Shown here: positions 21,897-32,640 of the stretch, piece by piece
How positions within the stretch are numbered: the stretch's first letter is position 1
How the letters are laid out: each line of letters begins with the position of its first letter
NCBI RefSeq assembly: GCF_947623445.1
Contig: NC_135243.1
Location: 16,680,501 to 16,744,500, forward strand
Direction of reading: 5' to 3'
DNA: 64,000 nt
Source of the DNA: Clavelina lepadiformis
Lineage: Eukaryota; Chordata; Ascidiacea; Aplousobranchia; Clavelinidae
The notes under the pieces: generated by a model
Seen by the model: the letters and a program-made list of their open reading frames with translations, nothing else
The model's database searches: none
Told to the model about the DNA's origin: nothing
Translations under genes and position numbers: made by a program

Positions 21897-24800
21897 ATGG
21901 AGATAGTTTATGTTTACACGAAGAAGCGGTCTGAATTCGGTCGTCAATGCAACTTTTCCGACCGGCCAGCGGAATTACATGTCGATGTAGTTCCTGATCC
22001 AACTTTAACAACTGAGTTCATTGAGCGAAACCCATGTGACACTGCAATACAATGTACTCAAGAAATGTCTGAACATGAGGTGCGTATGCTGTGGATTTGA
22101 CTTTAATAAATATCAATAAGTATTTATTTAGTTAATTGGCATTGATAAGCTATATTATTTGAAATACTAAAGGTTTGCTTGCTTTACAGTTTGGATTCTG
22201 TAAATGTTTTAGTTAAGCATTACACCTGACCACATCATCTCCACGTATAAAAAAACAGTTACATAAACTTATTTCTCCATTTTATATAAAAATTCAAAAA
22301 TCGAGATATTTTGTTGCTTTCACATAATACAATTATTTATGACAACATTTGTAGGTAAATACAGAAAGATTTGAAACAGAAAGTAGAGGAATCAATCATG
22401 TAGAAGGAGGATGGCCAAAAGACATCAATCCTGCAGAAGTTGAACAAACAATAAGATTCCGCAAGAAAGTTGAGAAAGAAGAACACTACATTAACACAGT
22501 GCAACAGCTTGGAAGTGTAAGAACTATCTATTTTTACCAGCTCAGGGTGTTGTAGTTAAATAATTGAATTAAGATCATTAATGTTTTGTTTCAGTCCTCT
22601 TGTCCTCATTTCTTCAATTATTTCATTGTGTTTGTTAGGTTATGGAGCATTGCATCAAACAGAACAACGCAATTGACATATATGAGGAATATTTTGACAA
22701 TATGGAAGTCGAAAGTGCTGAGGAACCGCCCTCTGCTAAAACAATTAATGTTTTTAGGTGATTATCTGGGTTAAATCGAATTCATTGTTCCATTAGAATA
22801 TAGCACTTAAAACCAAATAAAATTACGTACACATGATTTTTATTTTTTGATGTAAAAATGTACATAAATGAAAATTTAAAACTGTTAAAACATCACAAAT
22901 ACCTAAATCTTTTCATAGCTTTTACTTTGTATTTTAATACCATCAAAACAATACCATAGAGATCCAAATGAAATTAAGCGTACAGCAACATCATTATCAT
23001 GGTATCCTGATGGTGGGAAAAAGCTTGCTGTTGCATATTCAAATCTTGAATTCCAGCGCTCATCACCCGATACATCATTTGACTCGTATATCTGGGACAT
23101 AGGTAACTTGGTTGAATATTTATAATTAAAAGCCTGGGTGTGTTGATAAAGTCTTACTTTTGGAACTTACGATACCGATACTAATTCCAATTACGGTATT
23201 GCAGAAAATCCAAATAAGCCAGAATTGACTGTGAAGCCTGTCTCTCCTCTAGTTTGTCTTGAATATAATCCTAAAGACTCACATATCCTCGTTGGTGGCT
23301 GTTACAATGGACAGATAGGTACATGGCTTTTTTAGAAACATTTCGCAGTACAAGGTCTTGATTGGTCTTTCTATGACTACTACCTTCTACTTTGGAGATG
23401 TTCATTCTTGTAAAAATTTCTGCCTTGATTAGCATTTTGGGACACTCGGAAAGGAAGTCACCCAGTTGAAATGTCACCAATTGAACAAAGTCACCGAGAT
23501 CCAGTGTACAAAACAATATGGCTGCAATCAAAAACAGGAACTGAATGCTTTTCCTCTTCTACGGATGGTCAGGTAAGTGCTTTGGGAAAAGATTTAAAGT
23601 TAGTCAATTGGACAAACACAAAAAAACTAAAACTAACAAATTGTATTGTTGAAATTAAGGTTCTATGGTGGGATATCAGAAAACTAGGGGAACCTACAGA
23701 AAAACTTGTACTTGATCCTACGCGAAAATTAAATATTGACAATGCACTAGGTGGTATTTCTCTGGAGTATGAACCTACAATGGTGAATATCTATAATTTT
23801 GTCACAAATTTAATGCACTATTTCTGCTTTGTAACATAGTTTACACAGCTGAAGTAATTTCAGCTTCTAAAAGATATCGTTTTTTATTCAGCCAACAAAA
23901 TTCATGGTTGGTACCGAACAAGGGTCTATTGTATCATGCAACCGCAAAGCAAAAACACCGGCAGAGAAAATAGTCTGCTTGTATCCAGGACATTATGGTC
24001 CTGTTTACAGTTTGCAGAGAAACCCATTCTTTCCCAAGAACTTTTTAACTGTTGGTGACTGGACTGCAAGGATATGGTCAGAGGATATCAGGGAAGCGTG
24101 TATCATGTGGACCAAGTAAGTAATTGCACTTGAAGTTGCTGTATACTTTTCACTACTAGCCCGTTTAAATGTAGTAGATTTTGAAAAAAATTCTTAAAAT
24201 TTTTCACAATTATTTACTTACAGTATTAAAGCAAAGCTTTAATTCCAAAGGTTAAGTACTGTAGTTGCATTGTAGTAACTGTTTGATTGATACCATCACA
24301 AAGGTATCACATGTCCTACCTTACTGATGGCACATGGAGTCCTGTTCGACCTGCTGTATTTTTTACTACTAAGATGGATGGAACACTGGATGTTTGGGAT
24401 TATCTTTTCAAACAAAATGACCCCACGCTTAGCATTCAAGTAAACATATCCATATTTTCTGAAATTACCAATTGAAAATATTTGTTTTAAAATCAGAACA
24501 TATCTGAACTGTAGGTTTGTGATGAAGCAGTTCATAGTTTACGTGTACAAGATAATGGCCGAATTGTTGCATGTGGATCACACAGTGGTACCACAACACT
24601 TCTTGAACTTTCATCAGGATTATGCACAATGCAAAAGAACGAAAAAAATTTAGTCAGTGGGGTAAGACATATATTATAGCCATTGATAAAGCGCAATAAA
24701 TGCATAAGGTTTGATGGTGTATGTTATTCAGACGATTGAGTAAACTGGACAATTACATTTTATTAAATTTCAAAGATGTTTGAACGTGAGACCAAAAGAG

Positions 24801-25286
24801 AGAAGATTCTTGAAGCTCGTCATCGTGAAATGAGGTTAAAAGAACGAACACAATCACAACAAGGTGCCCGCCAGGATGAAGAACCACGAGGTGATTTTCT
24901 TACGGAATAAAGTGAAGCATACATCTCAAAATAAAGTTTCCAACCAATATTATCCTTATCCTTTTATCTTATATACAGCTGAGGATGATGAAGAAAAGGA
25001 GTTGATTGAGAAAGCAGAAAAGGAATTTTTAAGAGCAATAGAAGCAGAAAAGAAGTCATTGGAAGGAAGACAAGTTGAAGAGATAGAGGAAAAGGTGCAA
25101 TTTATAAAATGCCTGTCTTGACCGATATGGTCAGCAATCACAAATAATTAAACAATCACTTAATGAATTTGTCTTCAAACAGTACTTCGTATCATGTTTT
25201 GTACATTATTTAAATGACAACAGGAGAAAGCGTCTGAAGAAGAATCCGAAAAACCAGCTGATGACCCACAACAAGCAGAAGATTAA
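21897..25286 (+). CDS. DNAI2: Axonemal dynein intermediate chain 2
   Basis: Thirteen exons give 594 aa (human 605): 21897-22079, 22355-22516, 22639-22757, 22960-23102, 23205-23318, 23433-23572, 23660-23782, 23892-24115, 24304-24439, 24515-24661, 24776-24890, 24979-25094 and 25224-25286. The protein is an intermediate chain of the outer dynein arm that helps dock and stabilise the motor on ciliary doublets. It opens [20 protein letters not shown], almost as in human. It then has [10 protein letters not shown], a WD-repeat beta propeller over roughly residues 140-500 ([24 protein letters not shown] and [10 protein letters not shown] are blades) and [19 protein letters not shown]. The C-terminal tail is Glu/Lys-rich and coiled-coil-like. 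An in-frame TTG lies two codons upstream; the ATG is chosen by family alignment. All phases close without a break, so it looks functional. Confidence 0.96.
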
Positions 25287-25546
25287 GCCATTTTTAAGAG
25301 AATGCCCCATTTTGTGTCAATCCTTAAAAGAACCGCCGTCATTCGAAAATTAGTTATGTGCTGTTTCAACGTTTTCTATTCTCATTTGCTTCTTAATATA
25401 CAAATATTAAACAAGATGTTGAGAAACGTGAAACGTATTATCTCCTCCAACATTCCTGCTGCAGAGATTTCTGAGTGGTTCTTCAGTGGTTGGTTTTTTA
25501 TTTAATTTTGTTTGTATGAAGTAGATATTGTACTGTTTTATTTTTT

Positions 25547-25552
25547 AATAAA
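25547..25552 (+). terminator. DNAI2 polyadenylation signal
   Basis: AATAAA 261 bases after the DNAI2 stop, preceded by a T-rich stretch. Confidence 0.6.
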
Positions 25553-25559
25553 GATTTTA

Positions 25560-26283
25560 TATAGTTAATAAGTATTACAGCATTAGCTGGGCTGTACATT
25601 CAAAAAAACAAAGCATATTTCTTTTGTCTATTTGCAACTTACATTTTCTAATATACTTGGAGCCTACAAGCAGGAAGCTATTTCACAAAATACAGTATCG
25701 GTACTGTTATGTTGACATTCCTTTTGAACTTAGTCTGGATCATACCATTAAAGTTTACCTACGAGCAATATGACAAAAACACATAAAATTTATTAATTGT
25801 CGAAAATTTTGGGAATTGATGCCTTGCAAGTATTAAGAAAATAGTTTGTCCTAAATGATCAGAAAAATATGATTCAGCAGATATGCATTACAAAGGCATA
25901 CTGTAATTTGCATTGCAACAGAAAAAGCAAAACTTCAAAATGAAAAGATAAACAATAAGTTTTATTACCCTAATTGAATCGGTGCATAACAATAAAACAA
26001 TTATACAGCAATAAGAAACGATATGCCTATTATTGCATATACAAGTTTTGCATATGTACACAATTAAAGCATACCCTAGAAAGACAAACAACTATGCTAA
26101 AGTAGTCTCTGGTAATGTTACTGGTGCATTATTATGTTAGCGTACAACCCTACACTTATATAACTGTTAAGATACTTTGCTTTGTTACCAACTATATCAC
26201 ATTTGCTCTGTTACAACGAAATACATAATATTGATTAAAATATGGCAATGGTAAGTGTTTGTAAAGCGTTTTTTTATTAAATG
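25560..26283. other. Convergent intergenic region, DNAI2 and RNF34-like gene
   Basis: AT-rich with no supported gene. It should contain both 3' ends. TTTATT words near 26273 could be the minus-strand poly(A) signal of the RING gene. Confidence 0.6.
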
Positions 26284-27213
26284 TCATGATTTAAACACAC
26301 GAACTACGCGTACAATGTTTTGCCTACAAATCGGGCATTCCTTAACAGCCTTACTGCAGTCAATGCACGTCACCATATGACCACATTCCAAATACACACA
26401 GTTCATAGCTTTCTCCCAACAAATTTTGCACAAGTTTTCATCCTTTGGTCCACTAAATGTTGCTTCTGTTGTCATTTTTTCTTCTGAAAGCATTTCGATA
26501 TCACTTTGATGATCATTATAGAGCATGACCACTCTTTGAACAAGTTCATTTTTCTCTAAAACTCCTTTAAAATCAACTAAATTCGTTTTTAGCAAGTGTT
26601 TTAGCTGCTGGACACTGAGATTTCCAATTTCATCCACTGAAGTAAGGTCAGATAGCTCCAATAAGCCGTCTTTTTTGGTGTGTGGTTTTGAGTTTGTTTG
26701 CTTGTCCTTTGACAGTCTTTCTGATGTTGAAGTTGTAGATTGTTCTGCAGCAACAAAGTCATGGGCTGAAGGAAAAGATTCCTGCGTATGTTCGTAAGTC
26801 GGCGGATCAAATCCTTGCATCATACAGTCCTCAGTAGGTATATTATGGTAAGGTGCACCTTGCATCTGATTAGTGACAGTTTCCTGATGGTGGGTAGAAT
26901 AATGAGTATTGTACAAATGCATATTGGCATATTCAGGCTCATGGATCCCTTGAAGCTGTTGAATTGTTGTAATAAATTCACTTTTCTCCTTCAGAGTAGC
27001 AGTAGAGCAGTTTCTATTTTCCAGATACAAACGTAGATCTTTCACTTTCAGTCGACTAAGCTGTGAACGCTGAAAGTTTGTGCTGCTAACCTGATAACAT
27101 GATTTGCATTTCCCTTCTACAATGCAATCACTGCAATATTTGCGAGAACAGTAATTACACCTGGTTTTCCACTTTAGGACAGAAAACTGCACGTCACAGT
27201 AAGTGCAGGGCAT
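26284..27213 (-). CDS. RNF34: RNF34/RFFL-type E3 ubiquitin ligase
   Basis: A 309-aa uninterrupted frame. Cysteine pairs at about residues 2-50 form the FYVE-like zinc domain (CTYCDVQFSVLKWKTRCNYC, then CSDC and CKSC). QRSQLSRLKVKDLRLYLENR is the first SAP-like helix pair and LSVQQLKHLLKTNLVDFKG the second. The C-terminus is a C3HC4 RING (CKICWEKAMNCVYLECGHMV, then CPICRQ) ending in VRVFKS as in vertebrate RNF34 and RFFL. The family ubiquitinates caspases, p53 pathway proteins and membrane cargo at endosomes. The frame stays open 48 codons upstream, with hydrophobic, unfamiliar sequence; I start at the Met just before the zinc domain, but a spliced 5' exon is equally possible. RNF34 and RFFL cannot be separated; it is probably ancestral to both. 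It is the only gene here with no intron in its conserved part. Confidence 0.85.
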   Translation of the reverse strand: MPCTYCDVQFSVLKWKTRCNYCSRKYCSDCIVEGKCKSCYQVSSTNFQRSQLSRLKVKDLRLYLENRNCSTATLKEKSEFITTIQQLQGIHEPEYANMHLYNTHYSTHHQETVTNQMQGAPYHNIPTEDCMMQGFDPPTYEHTQESFPSAHDFVAAEQSTTSTSERLSKDKQTNSKPHTKKDGLLELSDLTSVDEIGNLSVQQLKHLLKTNLVDFKGVLEKNELVQRVVMLYNDHQSDIEMLSEEKMTTEATFSGPKDENLCKICWEKAMNCVYLECGHMVTCIDCSKAVKECPICRQNIVRVVRVFKS

Positions 27214-28363
27214 TTTGACTTCAGGAAAGTTACTTATATCCCATAATAGCTTTAAAATTAAGTTTGAGAGGAAGCAAAATTGAAGGTTGTTTATGCTGAA
27301 GAACAACAAAAATACATCTTGTATTAACTCTTCTGTAATCAAAAAGTGAATGCACAATTTAAATTTTGAAAAGTCAACATGCCAATGACGAATTTTCCGA
27401 AGTAAAACTGAGTCTTTAACTCTAAGACTTCCAAAATACCACGGGATTTATAAAGTCATTCAAGTGTGGTATTTCAATGCAATTGCACTCGTGAAAAGCG
27501 AAGTCGTTTGCTACACTTATGGAAATACTAACCTAAATATAATCATTTTAAATGTATTGTTGTGGCAGAGAATATGCCATCTGATTAACTTTCACACATC
27601 TTTTTGGGGTGTTTTTGGATGTATGTCAATATATTATGGTTAGATAACACTGTAATTTCAGAGCAAGAAATCTGTTGGTAAAGGCCAACCACACCAATAA
27701 AGTAATTCAAAATACGGTTTAACGCCTCTTAAAACATCTAGAAGAGCCCTGAAATCCTGTTTAAGCATACATTCGTGGCAGGAGGCAGGCATTATTTTAA
27801 TAAAAATATGGTAGTAAGGTGTAAATATACAACTATGCCAATGAAGTGTATACATAGATGCAATCTAAACTAGTGCTGTGTAGTAACTACATTTGTGATT
27901 GAAAATGCATGTAGCCAGTCGATTCACGTCTGGTTAATTCAACTTTTCTCACATGAGCCAACAGAAAAAAGTCTCATACTGCCATCCACCGTATTCAAAT
28001 ACTGACTTCTCCCTGTCTTTAGCAATTATTTTCGTTCGGTGATCAAAGAGACAGAAAAAAGAAGAAATGCTCTATAAGAGACATCAAAAATTAATTATTA
28101 ATTATATATCAATGTTTGTTTTCCCTTTTTGACATGTTATACTTAACGCTTTTTTTATCAAATTTTTACTGATCTAACAAAGCTATGTATCTGATGTGTA
28201 AAACATTGGCGGCATTTTATGTAACCTTTGGTAAGGTGCTTGTAAAGAGCTATAAATACATCACCAGACTATGAAAAAAAAATTGTTTTTTGGGTGAGTT
28301 CCATAAGCCCTATGCTAAAATTGCTAGACTTTTGAATGCTTTGCAATGGACAAGAGTGATAAT

Positions 28364-29073
28364 TAGGGCCCGCAAAAGTCATAAAGTCAAAAATTTTTAA
28401 GGACCTCGTCTGACCACGAATCAAAGAATAAAGTTGTTTTCAGCACCTAGGGGATTGTTTCTAAGAAGTTTATAGGTCAAAATAAAGTCAAAATTTACAA
28501 TAAAGTCAAAATTTTCAATAAAGTCAAAATTTGTCAAATTATGGCTTTTGACAAAGTTTTTGTGTTTCTTGAGAGTAATTTTTGTAAAAATCCTCGTGAA
28601 AGCATTTTAAATCAGGAACTGCGACACAATTAAACCATATTAACCCATAAAAGCAGGAAATAAGTCACAATGCCCACTTGGATCAGCAGTAACTTTTATC
28701 GCAAATTGTCCATTGTTTATTCATTGTTACGTATTTAAATAATCCTTATGCCGCGTGAAGGGGGTTACATTACTTCTTCCCTGTTTAATTTGCTGTTTAT
28801 TAGAATTTACCATGCGGAGAAAATCGAGGCAAAGTGCCCTTTTCACAAGGACAAAATAACACAAGCTATCTAAATCTATCGCCAAAAAACACGACGCACT
28901 TTTTATAATCCATAAAACACCTTGACTTTTCGACAAAATATTATGTTTGGGTAACTGGAGGAAGAACTGTGGCTTCTACAAATAAGCAATTTCGTTAGGC
29001 CAAAATAAAGTCAAAATTTGAGAAAAATAAAGTCAAAAAAAATTTTTTTTAGGTCAAAATAAAAATGGCCCTA
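28364..29073. mobile_element. hAT-type MITE with AATAAAGTCAAAAT repeats
   Basis: The 710-bp element has ends TAGGGCC and GGCCCTA and a perfect 8-bp target duplication, GTGATAAT, at 28356-28363 and 29074-29081. Both subterminal regions carry AATAAAGTCAAAATTT motifs, three in a row around 28480-28530 and two more near the right end. Such motifs are often transposase binding sites in hAT elements. No protein is coded. Confidence 0.88.
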
Positions 29074-29279
29074 GTGATAATATTTTGCAGTAGTCTATTG
29101 TCAAAGATTTGGACATGGACATCACCAGAAGATCAGAAAAGGAATCAAATACGCTGCATCACAGCTTCCAAATTTTTCATGAATAGTGGTTTAAACGATG
29201 ATGCACCGTTGTTGCAACTATCTGAACCAAACTGAAGATCCATAGAGGGGTACTAAGTAAACTTTGTTATCAGCTAGAT

Positions 29280-29500
29280 CAGTGGTTCTCAACTTTTTTG
29301 GCTTACGGCACCCTGAAAACAACCAAAAGATTTGGTGGCACCCTCAGAAGTTTCTGCATTAACTAAAAAATGACTTTCACAACCGTTTTCTTGAACTAGT
29401 GATTAGTGTGGCACCATAGTCTGCAAGGGGTTGAATTGGCACCAACTTGGCTGACAGCCATAATGCAAAGTCTATTGTTTCCATATGAAAGTTTTCATAT
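29280..29500. mobile_element. Charlie-like hAT fragment
   Basis: It starts CAGTGGTTCTCAACTTTTTTGGC and continues with TACGGCACCC, the classic terminus of Charlie-type hAT elements. GGCACC words recur to about 29440. The opposite terminus is missing. Confidence 0.5.
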
Positions 29501-30519
29501 CTTATCGTGTACATAAAACTAAGTGATTCAGTGAAATACTTTGTATGACAGGAGTGCTCGACCAGTCAATCGCGGTCTTCCAATGCACCGCAGACAGATA
29601 CCCATTAAACCGCAAGGACATTAGAGAAAATAAGCTTTTTTACTTGTTAACTGGCTTTGATCATGACAGGTATTGTGATATCACCTGCGAAAGAAACAGT
29701 GATGGACAGCATTTTAGACATATTGTAAATAAATGTCTTTGCCATTTCTAACAATATTTCCAAACTTTTAGCCTAATTCTTTCACCAGCTGTTGTTTTAA
29801 CAGTGATGCTAACACATTGTTCTTCACTATGATGAGTCAATACAATCCTTGCTGGAAGTGACACTTATTGTTACCAGCCTGATTGACCGTGCAGTCAGTA
29901 ACCAACACAACTAATTATTATTTGTCATGATAAACTAAAATTGACTATTTATTTATTCAAATAAAAATTGAATTACCAAAAAAAGCTAACTATTGACAAT
30001 TGTTTACAAAGTACGAGTACCACAAATCAGTTTATGATAGGAGGTTTTGTGATATAATGTTTACCATCAGCAAGAACGAAATTTACAACTTCACGAAAGA
30101 ATTCAATTTTATTGCTTCTGCACAAATATCATTTTATTGATAAATGTTACTTACTTAAAAAAACACTTAAGAAGTGATTGCATTTTTTAATCGACTAAAT
30201 GTATCTTTGTTTCGCAAAAAAAATTTAAAATTTTCTTTAGGTATTTAGGGCATTTATCATTCATTCACGAGTCTGGGTCAATTTCATTGTGACAACCACA
30301 ATGCATTTCATGTTACATGATAATACAAATTTATGGTGGGGCACTTTGAAAATGTTTGAGTTTAGAAAGTAAGATATATGAAGATACACCGGAAACGATG
30401 CACGCCAGTGAACGACAAACTAATATTGTGAAAGGGTCATACAGTTATACCAATCAAAACCAAAAATACATAACAGCCTACTAGCTTGTGTATATTTTAA
30501 CTGGTTCCATGTCAATTTC

Positions 30520-30640
30520 ACCCATGGATGGTTTGGTGCTAGTTAGCTAGTCAACTTGCAGTGAGGTGATTTGTGTACATGGTCCGTAAAGACGGGTTTA
30601 ATTCCCAGTTGTGTTTCCACTGTGATAGTCTATAATCTCC
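30520..30640 (+). mobile_element. tRNA-like SINE fragment
   Basis: GTTAGCTAGTCAACTTGCAGTG (A-box-like) is followed by GGGTTTAATTCCCAG (B-box-like) at a tRNA-like spacing. The stems do not pair well enough for a real tRNA. Confidence 0.4.
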
Positions 30641-30759
30641 CTATTCTGGAATATTTAAAATTTACTTTCATCATTCATTTCTTGTTTAAACGAAGAAGTG
30701 TCATCTTTTGCTTTACAGATTGCAGTTGGCATAGCACATGTTTGGCTCAGACTGGAAAT

Positions 30760-31000
30760 TCTGGTAGTTTTCGATCAGAAATCATGTATGTAAACATGCA
30801 TTTCACAATTTCAGTGTGACGGGGTGCAGTGAAGCCTTAATTCTTGTTATTTTGTAATAAAATGGCATTCAAACAACCAGTTTTTCTTCATTTATGACAA
30901 ATTGGCGTGATGAGTAAAATATTTGTTTGATATGCAAGTTGATGAATCTCATGCATGTATTTTTACAGTTTCTTGTTGACTTACCTAAAATGTTATAACA
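30760..31000 (+). repeat. Three-copy dispersed repeat, copy A
   Basis: It has the string AGAAATCATGTATGT, then GGTGCAGTGAAGCC, then GGCATTCAAACAACC, then GATGAATCTCATGCATG. The same order occurs at 44625-44950 and 60425-60720. Not coding; ends not defined. Confidence 0.6.
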
Positions 31001-31408
31001 TAGTAGCCTAAATCTACCTTCTATTCTAATATTTCTAATGAAATAGCCACTTCTCATACTAAAATAGTTCCTCTATAAGTGTGTCCTGTTCCATTAACAG
31101 AGTTCGACAAGATTTACAAGTTAATAGACTTGTAGTAACTAAGCTCAAAGACAGAAACCTAAAACATCAACGTGCAAGCACACTCATTTTTCTAAAGAGG
31201 AAAAAGAGGAACCGAACAAACAGGTATAGCTGGCAGTCTTACAACTGTGTAACTGTAACTTAACATCACAAACAATGAAAAGATTACCCCAAACGGGGGA
31301 ATTCCCTACTCTTCCACTAGCTTGCGGTCAACTAGCACCATATAGCGGTAGTAAACAATCCACTGTTTCCAGGGGGCAGTTAACGACATTTTTCACATCG
31401 GCCTACAC

Positions 31409-32632
31409 CAGGGGTGTGCAACCCGCGGCCCGCAAAGGAAAAATATGCGGCCCGCGGAGAAGTGACAATTTTGAACGGTGTGCGGCCCGCGAAACGAGTT
31501 TTAATTTAGTTTAGTCTGCTATGTGCAATCAATTCCAATCCCCTTGCAGTGCTGAATCAAACCTTGGCTGAATGTGTGTGACGCAACAATACCCTAACCG
31601 TTAAGGTATTGTTGCGTCACAGACAGACGATTAGGGCCTAACGGCTAGCTTGTGCAAAGCAAGAACGCAATTCACAAAGATGTCAATTGCTGAGCAGTTA
31701 GCATTTCAAGGAAAATGTAGACGCTGTTAAATAAGTAAGAAAGGGCAATTGAAGGTTAAGCAATTAGTAAATAGTCTGAGAGATACAGCAGCTAAAGTAT
31801 GTAACAGTCTTAACTAGCACCTTGAAATGACTGACTTACTGTAAACTGGTTTTCAGGTACAAACTTTTCACTCTGCAAATAATTGTAATATATATCAGAT
31901 TTACTAATCACTCTGTAATGGCTAATTTTGTAGCAAATTTGCAGCAGACAAAAAAGAGAAAGTTGGAGGATAAGAATCGAATGTTTCAGACAAGATGGAC
32001 TTTTGAGTACTTCTTCATTGAAAATACAGATAAAAGGCCTTTATGTCTTATTTGCAAGCAAACTGTTAATGCTACAAAAGAGTGCAACGTTAAACGACAC
32101 TACAAGACAATGCATTCTAAAGATGTTTATGGAAAGCTAGCTGGACATAACAGAGAGCTGAAAGTAAAGCAACTGCAGGAAGAATGGCACTTTTTGGCAC
32201 AGAAAATGGCACTTTTTGGCTCGACGTATTTGTGCGAACAATTTTTTTCCAAAATGGGCGTCATGAAATCCCCCTTTCGATCGGTTTTGACAGACGAACA
32301 CTTGGAAAATGGACTTCGAATTGCTAGCACTTCCATTGAAGCAAATTTGGAAAAAGTCGTCGGGAAAATGAGCCAGTTGCAAATTTCTCACTGAATTCGT
32401 TTAAAGCGGGTGTGACAATAAATTTAAATTGCAGTTTTCTTTAGAAATTCCTGCGTCTTAACTTATATTTCTGCAAGGAGATAACCCCTAATAAAGTCAC
32501 AAGACCAATAACGAAAGAAACTGTTATTGATTTTGTGCTTTTAACTACGTGTATGTTAATTAAAGGTGTGGCCCGCGGTTTCAACCAGTTGTTGGGATCT
32601 GGCCCTCTTGTACAAAAGGTTGCACACCCCTG
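31409..32632 (+). mobile_element. Internally deleted hAT transposon
   Basis: The 1,224-bp element has inverted ends CAGGGGTGTGCAACC and GGTTGCACACCCCTG, and a perfect 8-bp target duplication, GCCTACAC, at 31401-31408 and 32633-32640. Subterminal CGGCCCGC repeats lie inside both ends. The perfect duplication and open reading frame suggest a recent insertion. Full hAT transposases are around 600 aa, so most of the coding region has been lost. Confidence 0.93.
31918..32394 (+). CDS. hAT-derived 158-aa BED-finger protein joined to the hAT C-terminal domain
   Basis: The frame is open from ATG to stop inside the hAT element. Residues 1-80 match the BED-type zinc finger N-terminus of GTF2IRD2/ZBED-like transposases (FEYFFIENTDKRPLCLICKQ, then VKRHYKTMHS). 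Residues 98-150 match the very end of the transposase dimerisation region (ALFGSTYLCEQFFSKMG, then SVLTDEHLENGLRIAS). The RNase-H catalytic core is absent, yet the frame is kept across the join. Such a protein could bind transposon ends without cutting, a KP-type repressor role; that is inference. Upstream AATTGTAATATATATCAG could serve transcription. Whether it is expressed is unknown. Confidence 0.7.
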   Translation: MANFVANLQQTKKRKLEDKNRMFQTRWTFEYFFIENTDKRPLCLICKQTVNATKECNVKRHYKTMHSKDVYGKLAGHNRELKVKQLQEEWHFLAQKMALFGSTYLCEQFFSKMGVMKSPFRSVLTDEHLENGLRIASTSIEANLEKVVGKMSQLQISH

Positions 32633-32640
32633 GCCTACAC

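Larger units (their letters stand above)
27358..31400. other. Intergenic region with transposon insertions
   Basis: No supported host gene in 4 kb. It contains a hAT MITE, a hAT terminal fragment, a tRNA-like SINE piece and a three-copy dispersed repeat, listed separately. The remainder (27.4-28.3, 29.5-30.4 kb) looks unique and AT-rich. Confidence 0.6.
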
